Assembly: GCA_019745555.1 (NCBI GenBank)
Contig: JAIESX010000002.1
Span: 124,001-188,000 of the forward strand
DNA: 64,000 nucleotides
Source: Burkholderiaceae bacterium
GTDB taxonomy: Bacteria > Pseudomonadota > Gammaproteobacteria > Burkholderiales > Burkholderiaceae_C
Direction of reading: 5' to 3'
Made by a program: the position numbers and the translations under genes. The notes under the pieces were generated by a model. It was not told where the DNA came from and ran no database searches. It was given only the letters and a program-made list of their open reading frames with translations. Below, in pieces: positions 23,260 to 34,033 of the stretch (position 1 is its first letter; every line of letters begins with the position of its first letter).

Positions 23260-25857
23260 TCAGGTCTGGGCCACGGTCCGCTGTGCCAGATAGCGTTCGG
23301 TCTCTGCGGCCGGCATGGGCCGCGCGTACAGGTAACCCTGGGCTTCGTCGCAGCCGAAGCCGCGCAACTGCTGCAGCAGTTCCGCGGTCTCCACGCCTTC
23401 GGCGATGGCCCGCAGGCCCAGGCTGTGGGCCATCTGGATGATGGCGCGCACGATGGCCGCGTCGTCCGGGTCGCTGGCCAGGTCGCGGATGAAGCTCTGG
23501 TCGATCTTGAGCTTGTCGATGTCGAAACGCTTCAGATAGGACAGGCTGGAGTAGCCTGTGCCGAAGTCGTCGATGGCCAGCTGCACGCCCAGCTGCTTGA
23601 GGCGCTGCACCGTCGCGAGCACCTGTTCGACGTCCTGCAGCAGGATGGATTCGGTGAGCTCCAGCTCCAGCAGGGCCGGCACCAGGCCGCTGCGCTGCAG
23701 GGCCTGGGCGACGGTGTCCTCGATGCCGCTGCGGCGGAACTGTGCTGCCGAGAGGTTGACGGCCATCACCAGGTCCGGCAGGCCCGCGCGGCGCCAGACC
23801 ATGGCCTGGCGGCAGGCCTCTTCGATGACCCAGGCGCCGATGGGCACGATCAGTCCGCTTTCCTCGGCCACGGGGATGAAGCGACCCGGCTGGACCAGGC
23901 CGAATTCCGGGTGCTCCCAGCGCAGCAGGGCCTCGACGCCGACCACGCGACCGCTGGCGATGTCGACCTGCGGCTGGTAGTGCAGCACGAACTCGCCACG
24001 CTCGATGGCGCGGCGCAGGCCGCTGCGCATGAGCAGGTGTTCGACGGCCTCCTCGTCCATGGCCTCGTCGAAGAAGCGGTAGGTGTTGCGGCCGGCCTCC
24101 TTGGCGCGATACATGGCCATGTCCGCCTTCTTGCGCAGGATGTCGAAGCAGTTCCCGTCCTGCGGGTAGAGCGCCACGCCCATGGAGGCCGAGGTGGAGA
24201 GCTCGTTGCCCTCGCAGACAAAGGGCTCCTGCAGGGTTTCCATGATCTTGGTCAGCACCGGCAGGCTGCCTTCGGCACCGTGCAGACCGCCAAGCACGAG
24301 CACGAACTCGTCACCGCCCTGGCGGCTGATGGTGTCGGTGTCGCGCACGCAACGCTTGAGGCGTGCGGCGACCTCCTTGAGCAGGGCGTCGCCCGTGGCA
24401 TGGCCCAGCGAGTCGTTGATCTTCTTGAAGTTGTCCAGGTCCATGAAGACCAGGGCCAGGCCGTGGTGGCTGCGTTCGGCCTGGGCGATGGCCTGTTCCA
24501 GCCGGTCTTCGAGCAGCACGCGGTTGGGCAGGCCCGTGAGCGGGTCGTGGTAGGCCAGGAACTCGATGCGCTGCGCGGTGAGCTTTCGTTCGGTGATGTC
24601 CGAGCCCGTGCCGCGGTAGCCGGTGAAGACGCCGTCCTCGAACACGGGCTTGCCGCTGACCGAGCACCAGCGCATTTCACCGTTGCGCGCGCGAAGCTGA
24701 TACGTGAAGTCCCGGAAGGGCAGCCGAGCCTGGAGCTGGCGGCGGTGTTCGTCCCATTGCTCGGGCGTGACACCTGACACCGGCAGCTCCCAGCGGCACT
24801 TGCCCAACGGGCTGTCCGGCTGGCCGGCGGGGGTGGGTGCCATCAGGCCACCGCCCGAGACTTCGGTGAAACGCATCTCGGTGTCGGTCTCCCAGAACCA
24901 GTCCGAAGTCATCTCCGTCAGGTCGCGAAAGCGTGCCTCGCTCGCGCGCAGATGCTGCTCGGCCGAGCGGCGTTCGGCCACCTCGTGCTGCAGCTGGCGG
25001 TTGATGCGGGCCAGCTCCTCGGTGCGCTCCTGCACGCGGCGTTCCAGCTCGTGGTGGGCCACGGCCAATGCTTCCTGGGCGTCCTTCTGGGCGCTGATGT
25101 CCTCGCTGATCCAGATGGCGCCCTGGCTGCCGTCGAAATTGGGCAGGGCCTTGGCCAGGTGCCGGCTCCAGATCAGCACTCCGTCATGGCGGCGGCGGTG
25201 CCGCCACTCGATGTCCACGAGTTCGCCGCGGGCCAGCCGCGGTCCTACCGCGGCGCCAAAGGCCTGGTAGTCAGCTTCACCGTCGAAGAAGGCCCGCGCA
25301 GACTGGCCGACCATGGTGCCCGGCGCCCAGCCGTAGATGGCTTCCATGCGCGGGTTGCAGTGCACGATCTGCCCGTTGCGCGTGAACAGGATGCCGACCG
25401 AGGCGTTTTCGAGGATGGCCTGCTGGCGCTGCAGCAGCTCGGCCAGCCGGGCCTGTTCTGCCCGCTGCGCGGTCACGTCCTCGACGATCCAGATCGTGCC
25501 CGCGCTGGTGTCGGCCGGATTGATGGCCTTGGCACGTACGCGGCAGAGCACGGCGCTGCCGTCCTTGCGGCGCATGGACGTCTCGGTGTCCAGCAACTGG
25601 CCGGCGGCGAGCACGGGCGCTGCCCGCCGCCCCATGGCTTCGTAATCCTCGGTACTGAAGTAGAAGATGGCACCGGGCTGGCCCACGAGCTCCGCGGGGC
25701 TCCAGCCGTAGATCTCGCTGAAGCGCGGGTTGCAGTGCACGACCTGGCGGTCGCGCGTGAAGAGGATGCCGACCGAGGCATTCTCCAGAATGGCCTGGTA
25801 CTCCAGCAGGGTCTGCTGGAGCGCACCATCTTTGGTATTGCTTGCCGCCTTGGCCAT
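23260..25857 (-). CDS. PAS-PAS-PAS-GGDEF-EAL cyclic-di-GMP signalling protein
   Basis: The 865-residue protein has no clear membrane segment. It has two closely similar N-terminal PAS domains (each starting near AILENASVGILFTR, about residues 20-135 and 145-260), a coiled-coil link (about 270-310), a third PAS-PAC domain, a GGDEF domain with intact GGDEF at about 513-517, and an EAL domain with EALLRWEH (Glu642), LELTES, IDDFGTGYSS, KIDQSF and AEGVET. Both cyclase and phosphodiesterase active sites look complete, so which activity dominates cannot be read from the sequence. The duplicated PAS domains suggest an internal tandem duplication. It follows the GntR gene by 58 bases and converges on dusA. 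Confidence 0.92.
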   Translation of the reverse strand: MAKAASNTKDGALQQTLLEYQAILENASVGILFTRDRQVVHCNPRFSEIYGWSPAELVGQPGAIFYFSTEDYEAMGRRAAPVLAAGQLLDTETSMRRKDGSAVLCRVRAKAINPADTSAGTIWIVEDVTAQRAEQARLAELLQRQQAILENASVGILFTRNGQIVHCNPRMEAIYGWAPGTMVGQSARAFFDGEADYQAFGAAVGPRLARGELVDIEWRHRRRHDGVLIWSRHLAKALPNFDGSQGAIWISEDISAQKDAQEALAVAHHELERRVQERTEELARINRQLQHEVAERRSAEQHLRASEARFRDLTEMTSDWFWETDTEMRFTEVSGGGLMAPTPAGQPDSPLGKCRWELPVSGVTPEQWDEHRRQLQARLPFRDFTYQLRARNGEMRWCSVSGKPVFEDGVFTGYRGTGSDITERKLTAQRIEFLAYHDPLTGLPNRVLLEDRLEQAIAQAERSHHGLALVFMDLDNFKKINDSLGHATGDALLKEVAARLKRCVRDTDTISRQGGDEFVLVLGGLHGAEGSLPVLTKIMETLQEPFVCEGNELSTSASMGVALYPQDGNCFDILRKKADMAMYRAKEAGRNTYRFFDEAMDEEAVEHLLMRSGLRRAIERGEFVLHYQPQVDIASGRVVGVEALLRWEHPEFGLVQPGRFIPVAEESGLIVPIGAWVIEEACRQAMVWRRAGLPDLVMAVNLSAAQFRRSGIEDTVAQALQRSGLVPALLELELTESILLQDVEQVLATVQRLKQLGVQLAIDDFGTGYSSLSYLKRFDIDKLKIDQSFIRDLASDPDDAAIVRAIIQMAHSLGLRAIAEGVETAELLQQLRGFGCDEAQGYLYARPMPAAETERYLAQRTVAQT

Positions 25858-25915
25858 GGCGCTCAGGATAGAGTAATTCGCAAGGTCCGGCCAGCGCCCC
25901 GGGCAGCGTCCAGTC

Positions 25916-26551
25916 TCAGGTCGCGGCCTCGAGCCCGTTGTGGAAGTGGTCGAGCATTGCGCGGGTGGCGGCCTTGTTGTCCCGGGCCTGCAGCGCAGCC
26001 ATGATGGCGCGGTGCTCGGCCAGCGATTCGGCAATGCGGCCGGACTTGAAGAGCGAATGATGCCGGTTGAGCTTCATCACCTTGCGCAGGTCGGCCACCA
26101 TCTGCTTGCGCCAGCGGTTGTCGGCGACCTCCAGCAGGCGCATGTGGAAACGCTCATTGACCTCGAAGAAGCGCTCGCGCTGGGCCGTGGCGCCTTCGAG
26201 CTCGTCGTGGATGGCCTGCAGCTCCTGCAGCTCCTCGGCCGTGGCGCGGGCAGCCACCTCACCGGCCGCATCGCTTTCGAGCAGACCCAGCAGGTGGTAG
26301 ATGTCGCCCATGTCCTTTTCGTCGACCTCGGTCACATAAGCGCCGCGACGCACTTTCATCGTGACCAGGCCCTCGGCGGCCAGTACCTTGAGCGCTTCGC
26401 GCAGCGGGGTGCGGCTGATGCCGTAGTCCTCGGCGATCTTGAGCTCGTCGATCCAGCTGCCGGGTTCGAGCTCGCGCCGGAAGATGCGCTGGCGCAGGAG
26501 CTCGGCCACCTCTTCATAGAGGGCGCGCGGGGACAGGGAGACGGCAGACAT
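25916..26551 (-). CDS. GntR-family (FCD) transcriptional regulator
   Basis: The 211-residue protein has an N-terminal winged helix (about residues 10-75: LREALKVLAAEGLV and RRGAYVTEV are typical of FadR-type GntR proteins) and an all-helical FCD effector domain whose metal-binding His and Asp residues can be seen (ERFHMRLLEVADN, HRAIMAAL). It is divergent from the methylmalonyl-CoA mutase operon, with an inverted repeat between them, so it is probably the local regulator of that operon, with a short-chain acyl or organic acid effector (inference). The ATG at 26551 is preferred over upstream alternatives (26584 ATG, 26587 TTG) because TACAAT on the minus strand at 26559-26564 lies seven bases before it and the family alignment starts soon after. 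Confidence 0.85.
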   Translation of the reverse strand: MSAVSLSPRALYEEVAELLRQRIFRRELEPGSWIDELKIAEDYGISRTPLREALKVLAAEGLVTMKVRRGAYVTEVDEKDMGDIYHLLGLLESDAAGEVAARATAEELQELQAIHDELEGATAQRERFFEVNERFHMRLLEVADNRWRKQMVADLRKVMKLNRHHSLFKSGRIAESLAEHRAIMAALQARDNKAATRAMLDHFHNGLEAAT

Positions 26552-26579
26552 GGGCGGGATTGTAGGGGAAAAGAAATTT

Positions 26580-26604
26580 TGCATCAATAATTATGAATGA
26601 TGTA
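26580..26604. promoter_or_regulatory. imperfect palindrome, candidate GntR operator
   Basis: TGCATCA and TGATGTA form an inverted repeat with an 11-base AT-rich centre; across the 25 bases nine of twelve symmetric positions pair. It lies 29 bases upstream of the chosen GntR start and 56 bases before the methylmalonyl-CoA mutase start, in an AT-rich island within GC-rich DNA. Shape and position suit an operator for the divergent FadR-type regulator. Confidence 0.5.
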
Positions 26605-26659
26605 AACTCCGCGCCACATTCAATCCCGCTGGCGCCCAGGCGCCGGCCGCCGCTTTGCC

Positions 26660-28819
26660 ATGAGCCAGAAACAGCCCGAATTCCAGCCTGCCAGCCTTGA
26701 AGCCTGGCACAAAGCCGCCGCCAAATCCGCTCCCGGTGGCCAGGTCGATGCCCTGAACTGGCGCACGCCCGACGGCATCACGGTCAAGCCGCTCTATACC
26801 GCGGCCGATCTGCAGGGCCTGCCGCATGCTGACACCCTGCCGGGTTTCGAGCCCTATCTGCGCGGCCCGCAGGCCACCATGTACGCCGTGCGCCCCTGGA
26901 CCATCCGCCAGTACGCGGGTTTCTCCACGGCCGAGGAGTCCAACGCCTTCTATCGCAAGGCGCTGGCCGCCGGCGGGCAGGGCGTGAGCGTGGCCTTCGA
27001 CCTGGCCACGCACCGCGGCTACGACAGCGACCATCCGCGCGTGACCGGTGACGTGGGCAAGGCTGGCGTGGCCATCGACTCGGTGGAGGACATGAAGATC
27101 CTCTTCAACGAGATCCCGCTCGACAAGGTTTCGGTGTCCATGACCATGAACGGCGCCGTGCTGCCGGTGCTGGCGGGTTATGTGGTGGCGGCGGAAGAGC
27201 AGGGCGTGTCGCAAGACAAATTGAGCGGAACCATCCAGAACGACATCCTCAAGGAGTTCATGGTCCGCAACACCTATATCTACCCGCCCGAGCCCTCGAT
27301 GAAGATCATCGGCGACATCATCGAGTACACGAGCAAGAACATGCCGAAGTTCAACTCGATCTCGATATCGGGTTACCACATGCAGGAGGCCGGGGCCAAC
27401 CAGGCGCTGGAACTGGCTTTCACCCTGGCCGATGGCAAGGAGTATGTGAAGACGGCCCTGGCCAAGGGCATGGACGTGGACGACTTCGCGGGCCGCCTGA
27501 GCTTCTTCTGGGCCGTGGGCATGAACTTCTATCTGGAGATCGCCAAGATGCGCGCGGCGCGCCTGCTCTGGTGCCGCATCATGAAGGGCTTCAACGCGAA
27601 GAACCCCAAGAGCCTGATGCTGCGCACGCACAGCCAGACCAGCGGCTGGAGCCTGACCGAGCAGGACCCGTACAACAACATCGTGCGCACCACCATCGAG
27701 GCCATGGCCGCGGTCTTCGGTGGCACACAGAGCCTGCACACCAACAGCTTCGACGAGGCCATCGCACTGCCTACCGAGTTTTCCGCCCGCATCGCGCGCA
27801 ACACCCAGCTCATCATCCAGGAAGAGACCCATATCACCAACGTGATCGATCCCTGGGCCGGCAGCTACATGATGGAGAAGCTGACCCAGGACATGGCGGA
27901 TACCGCCTGGAAGATCATCGAGGAGGTCGACGCCATGGGCGGCATGACCAAGGCCGTGGACAGCGGCTGGGCCAAGCTCAAGATCGAGGCCGCAGCGGCC
28001 GAGAAGCAGGCGCGCATCGACAGCGGCAAGGATGTGATCGTCGGCGTCAACAAGTACAAACTGGCCAAGGAAGACCCGATCGAGATTCTGGAGGTGGACA
28101 ACGTCAAGGTGCGTGAGGGCCAGATCGCACGCCTCAAGACCATCAAGGCCAAACGCGACAGCCAGGCCGTGCAGGCGGCGCTCGACGCGCTGACTGCCGC
28201 CGCCGAGTCGGGCAGTGGTAACCTGCTGGACCTGAGCATCCGGGCCATCCGCCTGCGCGCGACGGTGGGTGAGGTCAGCGATGCGCTGGAAAAGGTTTAC
28301 GGGCGCCATCGCGCCGATACGCAGAAGGTGACCGGTGTGTACGCAGCTGCCTATGACTCCGCCGAAGGCTGGGACAAACTGAAGGCCGAGATCGCCCAGT
28401 TCGCCGAGGCGCATGGTCGCCGTCCGCGCGTGATGATCTCCAAGCTCGGCCAGGACGGCCACGACCGTGGCGCCAAGGTGGTGGCCACGGCCTACGCCGA
28501 TCTGGGCTTTGATGTGGACATGGGCCCGCTGTTCCAGACGCCCGAGGAATGCGCGCGCCAGGCCATCGAGAACGACGTGCACGCCGTGGGTGTCTCCACC
28601 CTGGCCGCGGGCCACAAGACCCTGGTGCCGGCCATCATCGCGGAGCTGAAGAAGCAGGGCGCGGACGACATCATCGTCTTCGTCGGTGGCGTGATTCCGC
28701 GGCAGGACTACGACTTCCTCTACGAGGCCGGCGTCAAGGGCATCTACGGCCCGGGCACGCCGATCCCGGCCAGCGCCAAGGATGTGCTGGAGCAGATCAA
28801 GAAGGCGCAGAAGGCCTGA
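26660..28819 (+). CDS. scpA: methylmalonyl-CoA mutase (single-chain)
   Basis: This B12-dependent enzyme interconverts methylmalonyl-CoA and succinyl-CoA. The 719-residue protein has the catalytic (beta/alpha)8 domain (about residues 30-530; [18 protein letters not shown] and [11 protein letters not shown] are signature segments) and the C-terminal cobalamin-binding domain (about 580-715) with DGHDRG, His601 being the lower axial cobalt ligand, then GVSTLAAGH and FVGGVIP. Length matches single-chain homodimeric mutases. It leads an operon with meaB, pccB, pccA and an epimerase-like gene, which together convert propionyl-CoA to succinyl-CoA. The symbol could equally be mcm or mutB. Confidence 0.96.
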   Translation: MSQKQPEFQPASLEAWHKAAAKSAPGGQVDALNWRTPDGITVKPLYTAADLQGLPHADTLPGFEPYLRGPQATMYAVRPWTIRQYAGFSTAEESNAFYRKALAAGGQGVSVAFDLATHRGYDSDHPRVTGDVGKAGVAIDSVEDMKILFNEIPLDKVSVSMTMNGAVLPVLAGYVVAAEEQGVSQDKLSGTIQNDILKEFMVRNTYIYPPEPSMKIIGDIIEYTSKNMPKFNSISISGYHMQEAGANQALELAFTLADGKEYVKTALAKGMDVDDFAGRLSFFWAVGMNFYLEIAKMRAARLLWCRIMKGFNAKNPKSLMLRTHSQTSGWSLTEQDPYNNIVRTTIEAMAAVFGGTQSLHTNSFDEAIALPTEFSARIARNTQLIIQEETHITNVIDPWAGSYMMEKLTQDMADTAWKIIEEVDAMGGMTKAVDSGWAKLKIEAAAAEKQARIDSGKDVIVGVNKYKLAKEDPIEILEVDNVKVREGQIARLKTIKAKRDSQAVQAALDALTAAAESGSGNLLDLSIRAIRLRATVGEVSDALEKVYGRHRADTQKVTGVYAAAYDSAEGWDKLKAEIAQFAEAHGRRPRVMISKLGQDGHDRGAKVVATAYADLGFDVDMGPLFQTPEECARQAIENDVHAVGVSTLAAGHKTLVPAIIAELKKQGADDIIVFVGGVIPRQDYDFLYEAGVKGIYGPGTPIPASAKDVLEQIKKAQKA

Positions 28820-28820
28820 C

Positions 28821-29834
28821 GTGACGGGCATCCCGCATCTGGATGACATCCTGCAGGGCACACCGGCCCGGCAGCGCCGTGCCATGGCCAAGGCCATCAC
28901 CTTGCTGGAGTCCACGCGGGCCGACCACCGCGCCCAGGGCGACGAGCTGCTCACGGCCCTGTTGCCGTACACGGGCCACGCCTTTCGCCTGGGCATCAGC
29001 GGCGTGCCCGGCGTGGGCAAGTCCACCTTCATCGAGGCCCTGGGGCTGTACCTGATCGAGCACGGCCATCGCGTGGCCGTGCTGGCGGTCGATCCCTCGT
29101 CCAGTGTGTCCGGCGGCTCCATCCTGGGCGACAAGACGCGGATGGAGAAGCTCTCCGTCCATGAAAAAGCCTATATCCGCCCCAGCCCGAGCAGCGGCAC
29201 GCTGGGCGGCGTGGCCGAGAAGACGCGCGAGGCCATGCTGGTCTGTGAGGCCGCAGGCTATGACGTGGTGATCGTCGAGACCGTCGGTGTGGGCCAGAGC
29301 GAAACCGCGGTGGCGAGCATGACCGACATGTTCGTGCTGATGCAGCTGCCCAATGCGGGCGACGACCTGCAGGCCATCAAGAAGGGCGTGATGGAACTGG
29401 CCGACCTGGTGGTGATCAACAAGGCCGACCTGGATGCTGCCGCCGCCACGCGCGCGCAAGCCCAGATCACCTCGTCGCTGCGTCTGCTGGGCCAGCACGG
29501 CAACCCGGAGCATGCCCACCACGATGAAAAGATCTGGCATCCACAGGTGATCCAGCTCAGCGCCCTGCTGGGCCAGGGTGTGGATGTCTTCTGGGCGGCC
29601 GTTACGCGATTCCGCTCGCTGCAGACCGACTGCGGCAGGCTGGCGAAGCGCCGCGAACAGCAGGCCCAGGCCTGGATGTGGGAGCGCATCGACTCGGGGC
29701 TGAAGCAGGCCTTCCGCGCCCATCCCCAGGTGCGCCAGCTGCTGCCGCAGCTCGGTGCCGACGTCATTGCCGGCCGTCTGGCCGCCTCCACCGCCGCGCG
29801 GCAGTTGCTGCAGGCCTACGAACACAAGAACTGA
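28821..29834 (+). CDS. meaB: MeaB/ArgK-type G-protein chaperone of methylmalonyl-CoA mutase
   Basis: MeaB is a GTPase that protects the mutase and gates cobalamin loading. The 337-residue protein has Walker [10 protein letters not shown] (about residues 61-69), [19 protein letters not shown], the switch region ETVGVGQSE, and the base-recognition motif NKAD. The start is a GTG at 28821, one base after the mutase stop; earlier starts in frame would lie inside the mutase gene. Tight spacing to the mutase reflects their partnership. Confidence 0.93.
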   Translation: MTGIPHLDDILQGTPARQRRAMAKAITLLESTRADHRAQGDELLTALLPYTGHAFRLGISGVPGVGKSTFIEALGLYLIEHGHRVAVLAVDPSSSVSGGSILGDKTRMEKLSVHEKAYIRPSPSSGTLGGVAEKTREAMLVCEAAGYDVVIVETVGVGQSETAVASMTDMFVLMQLPNAGDDLQAIKKGVMELADLVVINKADLDAAAATRAQAQITSSLRLLGQHGNPEHAHHDEKIWHPQVIQLSALLGQGVDVFWAAVTRFRSLQTDCGRLAKRREQQAQAWMWERIDSGLKQAFRAHPQVRQLLPQLGADVIAGRLAASTAARQLLQAYEHKN

Positions 29835-29860
29835 CAAGTCAAGACCACAGAGGACGAACC

Positions 29861-31393
29861 ATGCACGACATCCTGGAGCAACTGGAAAAGAAGCGCGCCG
29901 CAGCCCGCCTGGGCGGCGGCGAGAAGCGCATCGCCGCGCAACACGCCAAGGGCAAGCTCACCGCGCGCGAGCGCCTGGAGGTGCTGCTCGACGAGGGCAC
30001 TTTCGAGGAATGGGACATGTTCGTCGAGCACCGCTGCGTGGACTTCGGCATGCAGGACAACAAGATTCCGGGTGATGGCGTGGTCACGGGCTACGGCATG
30101 ATCAACGGCCGCCTGGTCTTCGTCTACAGCCAGGACTTCACGGTCTTCGGGGGAGCGTTGTCGGAGGCCCATGCCGAGAAGATCTGCAAGATCATGGACC
30201 AGGCCATGAAGGTCGGCGCACCGGTGATCGGTCTCAACGACTCGGGCGGCGCGCGCATCCAGGAGGGCGTGGCCTCGCTCGGCGGCTATGCTGAGGTCTT
30301 CCAGCGCAATGTCAGCGCCTCGGGTGTGATTCCGCAGATCAGCATGATCATGGGACCGAGCGCGGGTGGTGCCGTCTACAGCCCGGCCATTACCGACTTC
30401 ATCTTCATGGTCAAGGATTCGTCCTACATGTTCGTGACCGGCCCCGATGTGGTGAAGACGGTGACGCACGAGGAGGTCACGGCCGAGGAGCTGGGCGGTG
30501 CGCTGACCCACACGACCAAGAGCGGCGTGGCCGACCTGGCCTTCGAGAACGATGTGGAGGCGCTGCTCATGCTGCGCCGTCTCTACAACTACCTGCCGCT
30601 CAACAACCGCGAGAAGGCCCCGGTGCGCAAGAGCGGCGACCCGATCGACCGCATGGAGCTGGGCCTGGACACGCTGGTGCCGGACAACCCGAACAAGCCC
30701 TATGACATGAAGGAGCTGATCGTCAAGACGGTGGACGACGGCGACTTTTTCGAGATCCAGCCCGAGTACGCCAAGAACATCCTCATCGGCTTCGCGCGCA
30801 TGGACGGCCAGACTGTGGGCATCGTGGCCAACCAGCCCCTGGTGCTGGCCGGCTGTCTGGATATCAAGAGCAGCATCAAGGCGGCGCGCTTCGTGCGTTT
30901 CTGCGATGCCTTCAACATCCCGGTCATCACCTTCGTGGACGTGCCTGGCTTCATGCCTGGCACTTCCCAGGAGTACGGGGGCATCATCAAGCACGGTGCC
31001 AAGCTGCTCTACGCCTACGCCGAGTGCACGGTGCCCAAGATCACGGTGATCACCCGCAAGGCCTACGGCGGCGCCTACGACGTGATGGCCTCCAAGCACC
31101 TGCGTGGCGACGTGAACTTCGCCTGGCCCAACGCCGAGATCGCGGTCATGGGCGCCAAGGGCGCGGTGGAGATCATCTTCCGCGAGGACAAGGGTGATCC
31201 GGCCAAACTGGCGGCCAAGGAGGCCGAGTACAAGTCCCGTTTTGCCAACCCCTTTGTGGCCGGCGCACGGGGTTATATCGACGATGTGATCCTGCCGCAC
31301 GAGACCCGCAAGCGCATCTGCCGTTCGCTGGTGATGCTGAAAGACAAGAAGTTGGACAACCCGTGGCGCAAGCACGGGAACATCCCGCTCTGA
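29861..31393 (+). CDS. pccB: propionyl-CoA carboxylase beta chain (carboxyltransferase)
   Basis: This 510-residue subunit transfers the carboxyl group from carboxybiotin to propionyl-CoA, giving methylmalonyl-CoA. It has the two crotonase-like halves of biotin-dependent carboxyltransferases, with [26 protein letters not shown] and, in the C-terminal half, [27 protein letters not shown] split over conserved oxyanion regions, and [10 protein letters not shown]. Length is typical. A ribosome site GAGGA lies ahead of the ATG at 29861. It follows meaB by 26 bases and precedes the alpha chain by 20. Confidence 0.95.
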   Translation: MHDILEQLEKKRAAARLGGGEKRIAAQHAKGKLTARERLEVLLDEGTFEEWDMFVEHRCVDFGMQDNKIPGDGVVTGYGMINGRLVFVYSQDFTVFGGALSEAHAEKICKIMDQAMKVGAPVIGLNDSGGARIQEGVASLGGYAEVFQRNVSASGVIPQISMIMGPSAGGAVYSPAITDFIFMVKDSSYMFVTGPDVVKTVTHEEVTAEELGGALTHTTKSGVADLAFENDVEALLMLRRLYNYLPLNNREKAPVRKSGDPIDRMELGLDTLVPDNPNKPYDMKELIVKTVDDGDFFEIQPEYAKNILIGFARMDGQTVGIVANQPLVLAGCLDIKSSIKAARFVRFCDAFNIPVITFVDVPGFMPGTSQEYGGIIKHGAKLLYAYAECTVPKITVITRKAYGGAYDVMASKHLRGDVNFAWPNAEIAVMGAKGAVEIIFREDKGDPAKLAAKEAEYKSRFANPFVAGARGYIDDVILPHETRKRICRSLVMLKDKKLDNPWRKHGNIPL

Positions 31394-31413
31394 GTGCCCG
31401 AGGAGATAAGAGC

Positions 31414-33461
31414 ATGTTCAAGAAGATCCTGATTGCCAACCGCGGCGAGATCGCCTGCCGCGTCATTGCGACGGCGAAAAAGATGGGCATCGCCACGGTG
31501 GCTGTCTATTCCGAAGCTGACCGCGATGCCCGCCATGTGATGCTGGCGGATGAGTCCGTGTTGTTGGGCCCTGCGCCCAGCCGCGAGTCCTATCTGGTGG
31601 CGGACAAGATCATCGCCGCCGCCAAGCAGACCGGGGCCCAGGCCATCCACCCCGGCTACGGCTTCCTGTCCGAGAACGAGGACTTCGCCAGGCGCGTGGA
31701 AGAGGAGGGCCTGGTCTTCATCGGTCCGAAGCACTATTCCATCGCGGCCATGGGCGACAAGATCGCGTCCAAGAAGCTGGCCACGGAAGCCAAGGTCAGC
31801 ACGATTCCCGGCCACAACGAGCCCATCCTCACACCCGAGGAGGCGGTGAGAATCGCGCAGAAGATCGGCTACCCCGTGATGATCAAGGCCTCGGCCGGTG
31901 GCGGCGGCAAAGGCCTGCGCGTGGCCTACAACGACAAGGAATGCTTCGAGGGCTTCACATCCTGCCGCAACGAGGCGCGCAACAGCTTCGGCGATGACCG
32001 CGTCTTCATGGAGAAGTTCGTCCAGGAGCCGCGCCACATCGAGATCCAGGTGCTGGGCGATGCTCATGGCAATGTGATCTACCTGAACGAGCGCGAGTGC
32101 TCGATCCAGCGCCGCCACCAGAAGGTGATCGAGGAGGCGCCGAGCCCCTTCATCAGCGAGGCCACGCGCAAGGCCATGGGCGAGCAGGCGGTGGCCCTGG
32201 CCAAGGCCGTGAAGTACCAGAGCGCCGGCACGGTGGAGTTCGTGGTCGGCAAGGACCAGGACTTCTATTTCCTCGAGATGAACACCCGCCTGCAGGTGGA
32301 ACACCCCGTGACCGAGTGCATCACGGGTCTGGACCTGGTGGAGCTCATGATCCGTGTCGCGGCCGGCGAGAAGCTGCCGCTGACGCAGGCCGAGGTGCAG
32401 CGCAAGGGCTGGGCTATCGAATGCCGCATCAATGCGGAAGACCCGTTCCGCAACTTCCTGCCGTCCACGGGGCGCCTGGTGCGTTTCATCCCGCCGCAGC
32501 AGAGCATGTGGCAGGGGCAGACCCAGCCGCTCATGGGGGTGCGCGTGGACACCGGCGTGCAGGAAGGCGGCGAGATCCCCATGTACTACGACTCGATGAT
32601 CGCCAAGCTCATCGTGCATGGCAAGGATCGCAACGAGGCGATCGCCAAGATGCGTGAGGCGCTCAACGGTTTCGTGATCCGCGGCATCAGCTCCAACATT
32701 CCCTTCCAGGCCGCGCTGCTGGCGCACCCGGAGTTCGTGGCCGGCAAGTTCAATACGGGCTTCATCGCCCAGTACTACGGCAAGGGTTTTTCGTCGGAAG
32801 ATGTCCCGCACGAGGACCCGAGTTTCCTCGTGGCGCTTGCAGCCTTCGTGCGACGCAAGTCGCGCGAACGCACGACCACCATCACCGGCCAGCTGCCGGG
32901 TTACGCGGTGGACGTGGGCAAGGACTATGTGGTCATCACGCTCGCCGCGGACGGCCAGCACAGCCACACGCCCGTGCACGTCGACGAGTTCGTGGGCGAG
33001 ACCGGCAAGGCCCGCGTGCGCGTCGGCGCCCAGACCTATGAGATCGTCAGCAACTCGCGCCTCAACGACGTGATCATCGCCGGCACGGTCAACGGTCAGC
33101 CCTTCACCGCGCAAGCGGAGCGCGGCACGCCCAAGAACCCCCTGGCCCTGCGGCTGCAGCACAACGGCACCAAGATCGATGCCCTGGTGATCTCGCCGCG
33201 CATGGCCGAGCTGCACCGGCTGATGCCCTACAAGGCTCCGCCAGACCTGAGCCGCTACGTGCTTTCGCCCATGCCCGGCCTGCTGGTCGACGTGGCCGTG
33301 CAGCCGGGCCAGAAGGTGCAGGCCGGCGAGCGCGTGGCGGTGATCGAGGCCATGAAGATGGAGAACGTGCTGTTTGCCGCGGCCGATGGCGTGGTGGCCA
33401 AGGTGCTGGCGGGCAAGGGCGAAAGCCTGAGCGTCGATCAACCCATTGTCGAGTTCGAGGC

Positions 33462-33465
<4 letters not shown>
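31414..33465 (+). CDS. pccA: propionyl-CoA carboxylase alpha chain (biotin carboxylase)
   Basis: The 683-residue subunit carries biotin carboxylase and biotin carrier functions. Domains in order: biotin carboxylase N-terminal domain ([15 protein letters not shown]), ATP-grasp domain with the glycine-rich loop ASAGGGGKG and [14 protein letters not shown]-terminal carboxylase domain, the linking BT domain of acyl-CoA carboxylases, and a biotinyl domain with EAMKMEN where Lys648 takes biotin. AGGAGATAAGAGC precedes the ATG at 31414. Its last four bases overlap the start of the epimerase-like gene. Confidence 0.95.
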
Positions 33466-33926
<461 letters not shown>

Positions 33927-34033
33927 TAGGTGCAAACCCCGTAAGGTACCCATCAGGCCTGTCCCTATACTGGCGCGACTCTTAGAAACTGCGCGCCGGT
34001 CATGTCCCGGTGCGACGACCGGATCGATACGTC

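Noticed and set aside
23250-23272. Inverted repeat GGCCCAG/CTGGGCC at the end of the GGDEF-EAL gene as a terminator
   Set aside because: Only seven pairs with a nine-base loop, no T-run, and it overlaps the stop codon region; not enough to call.
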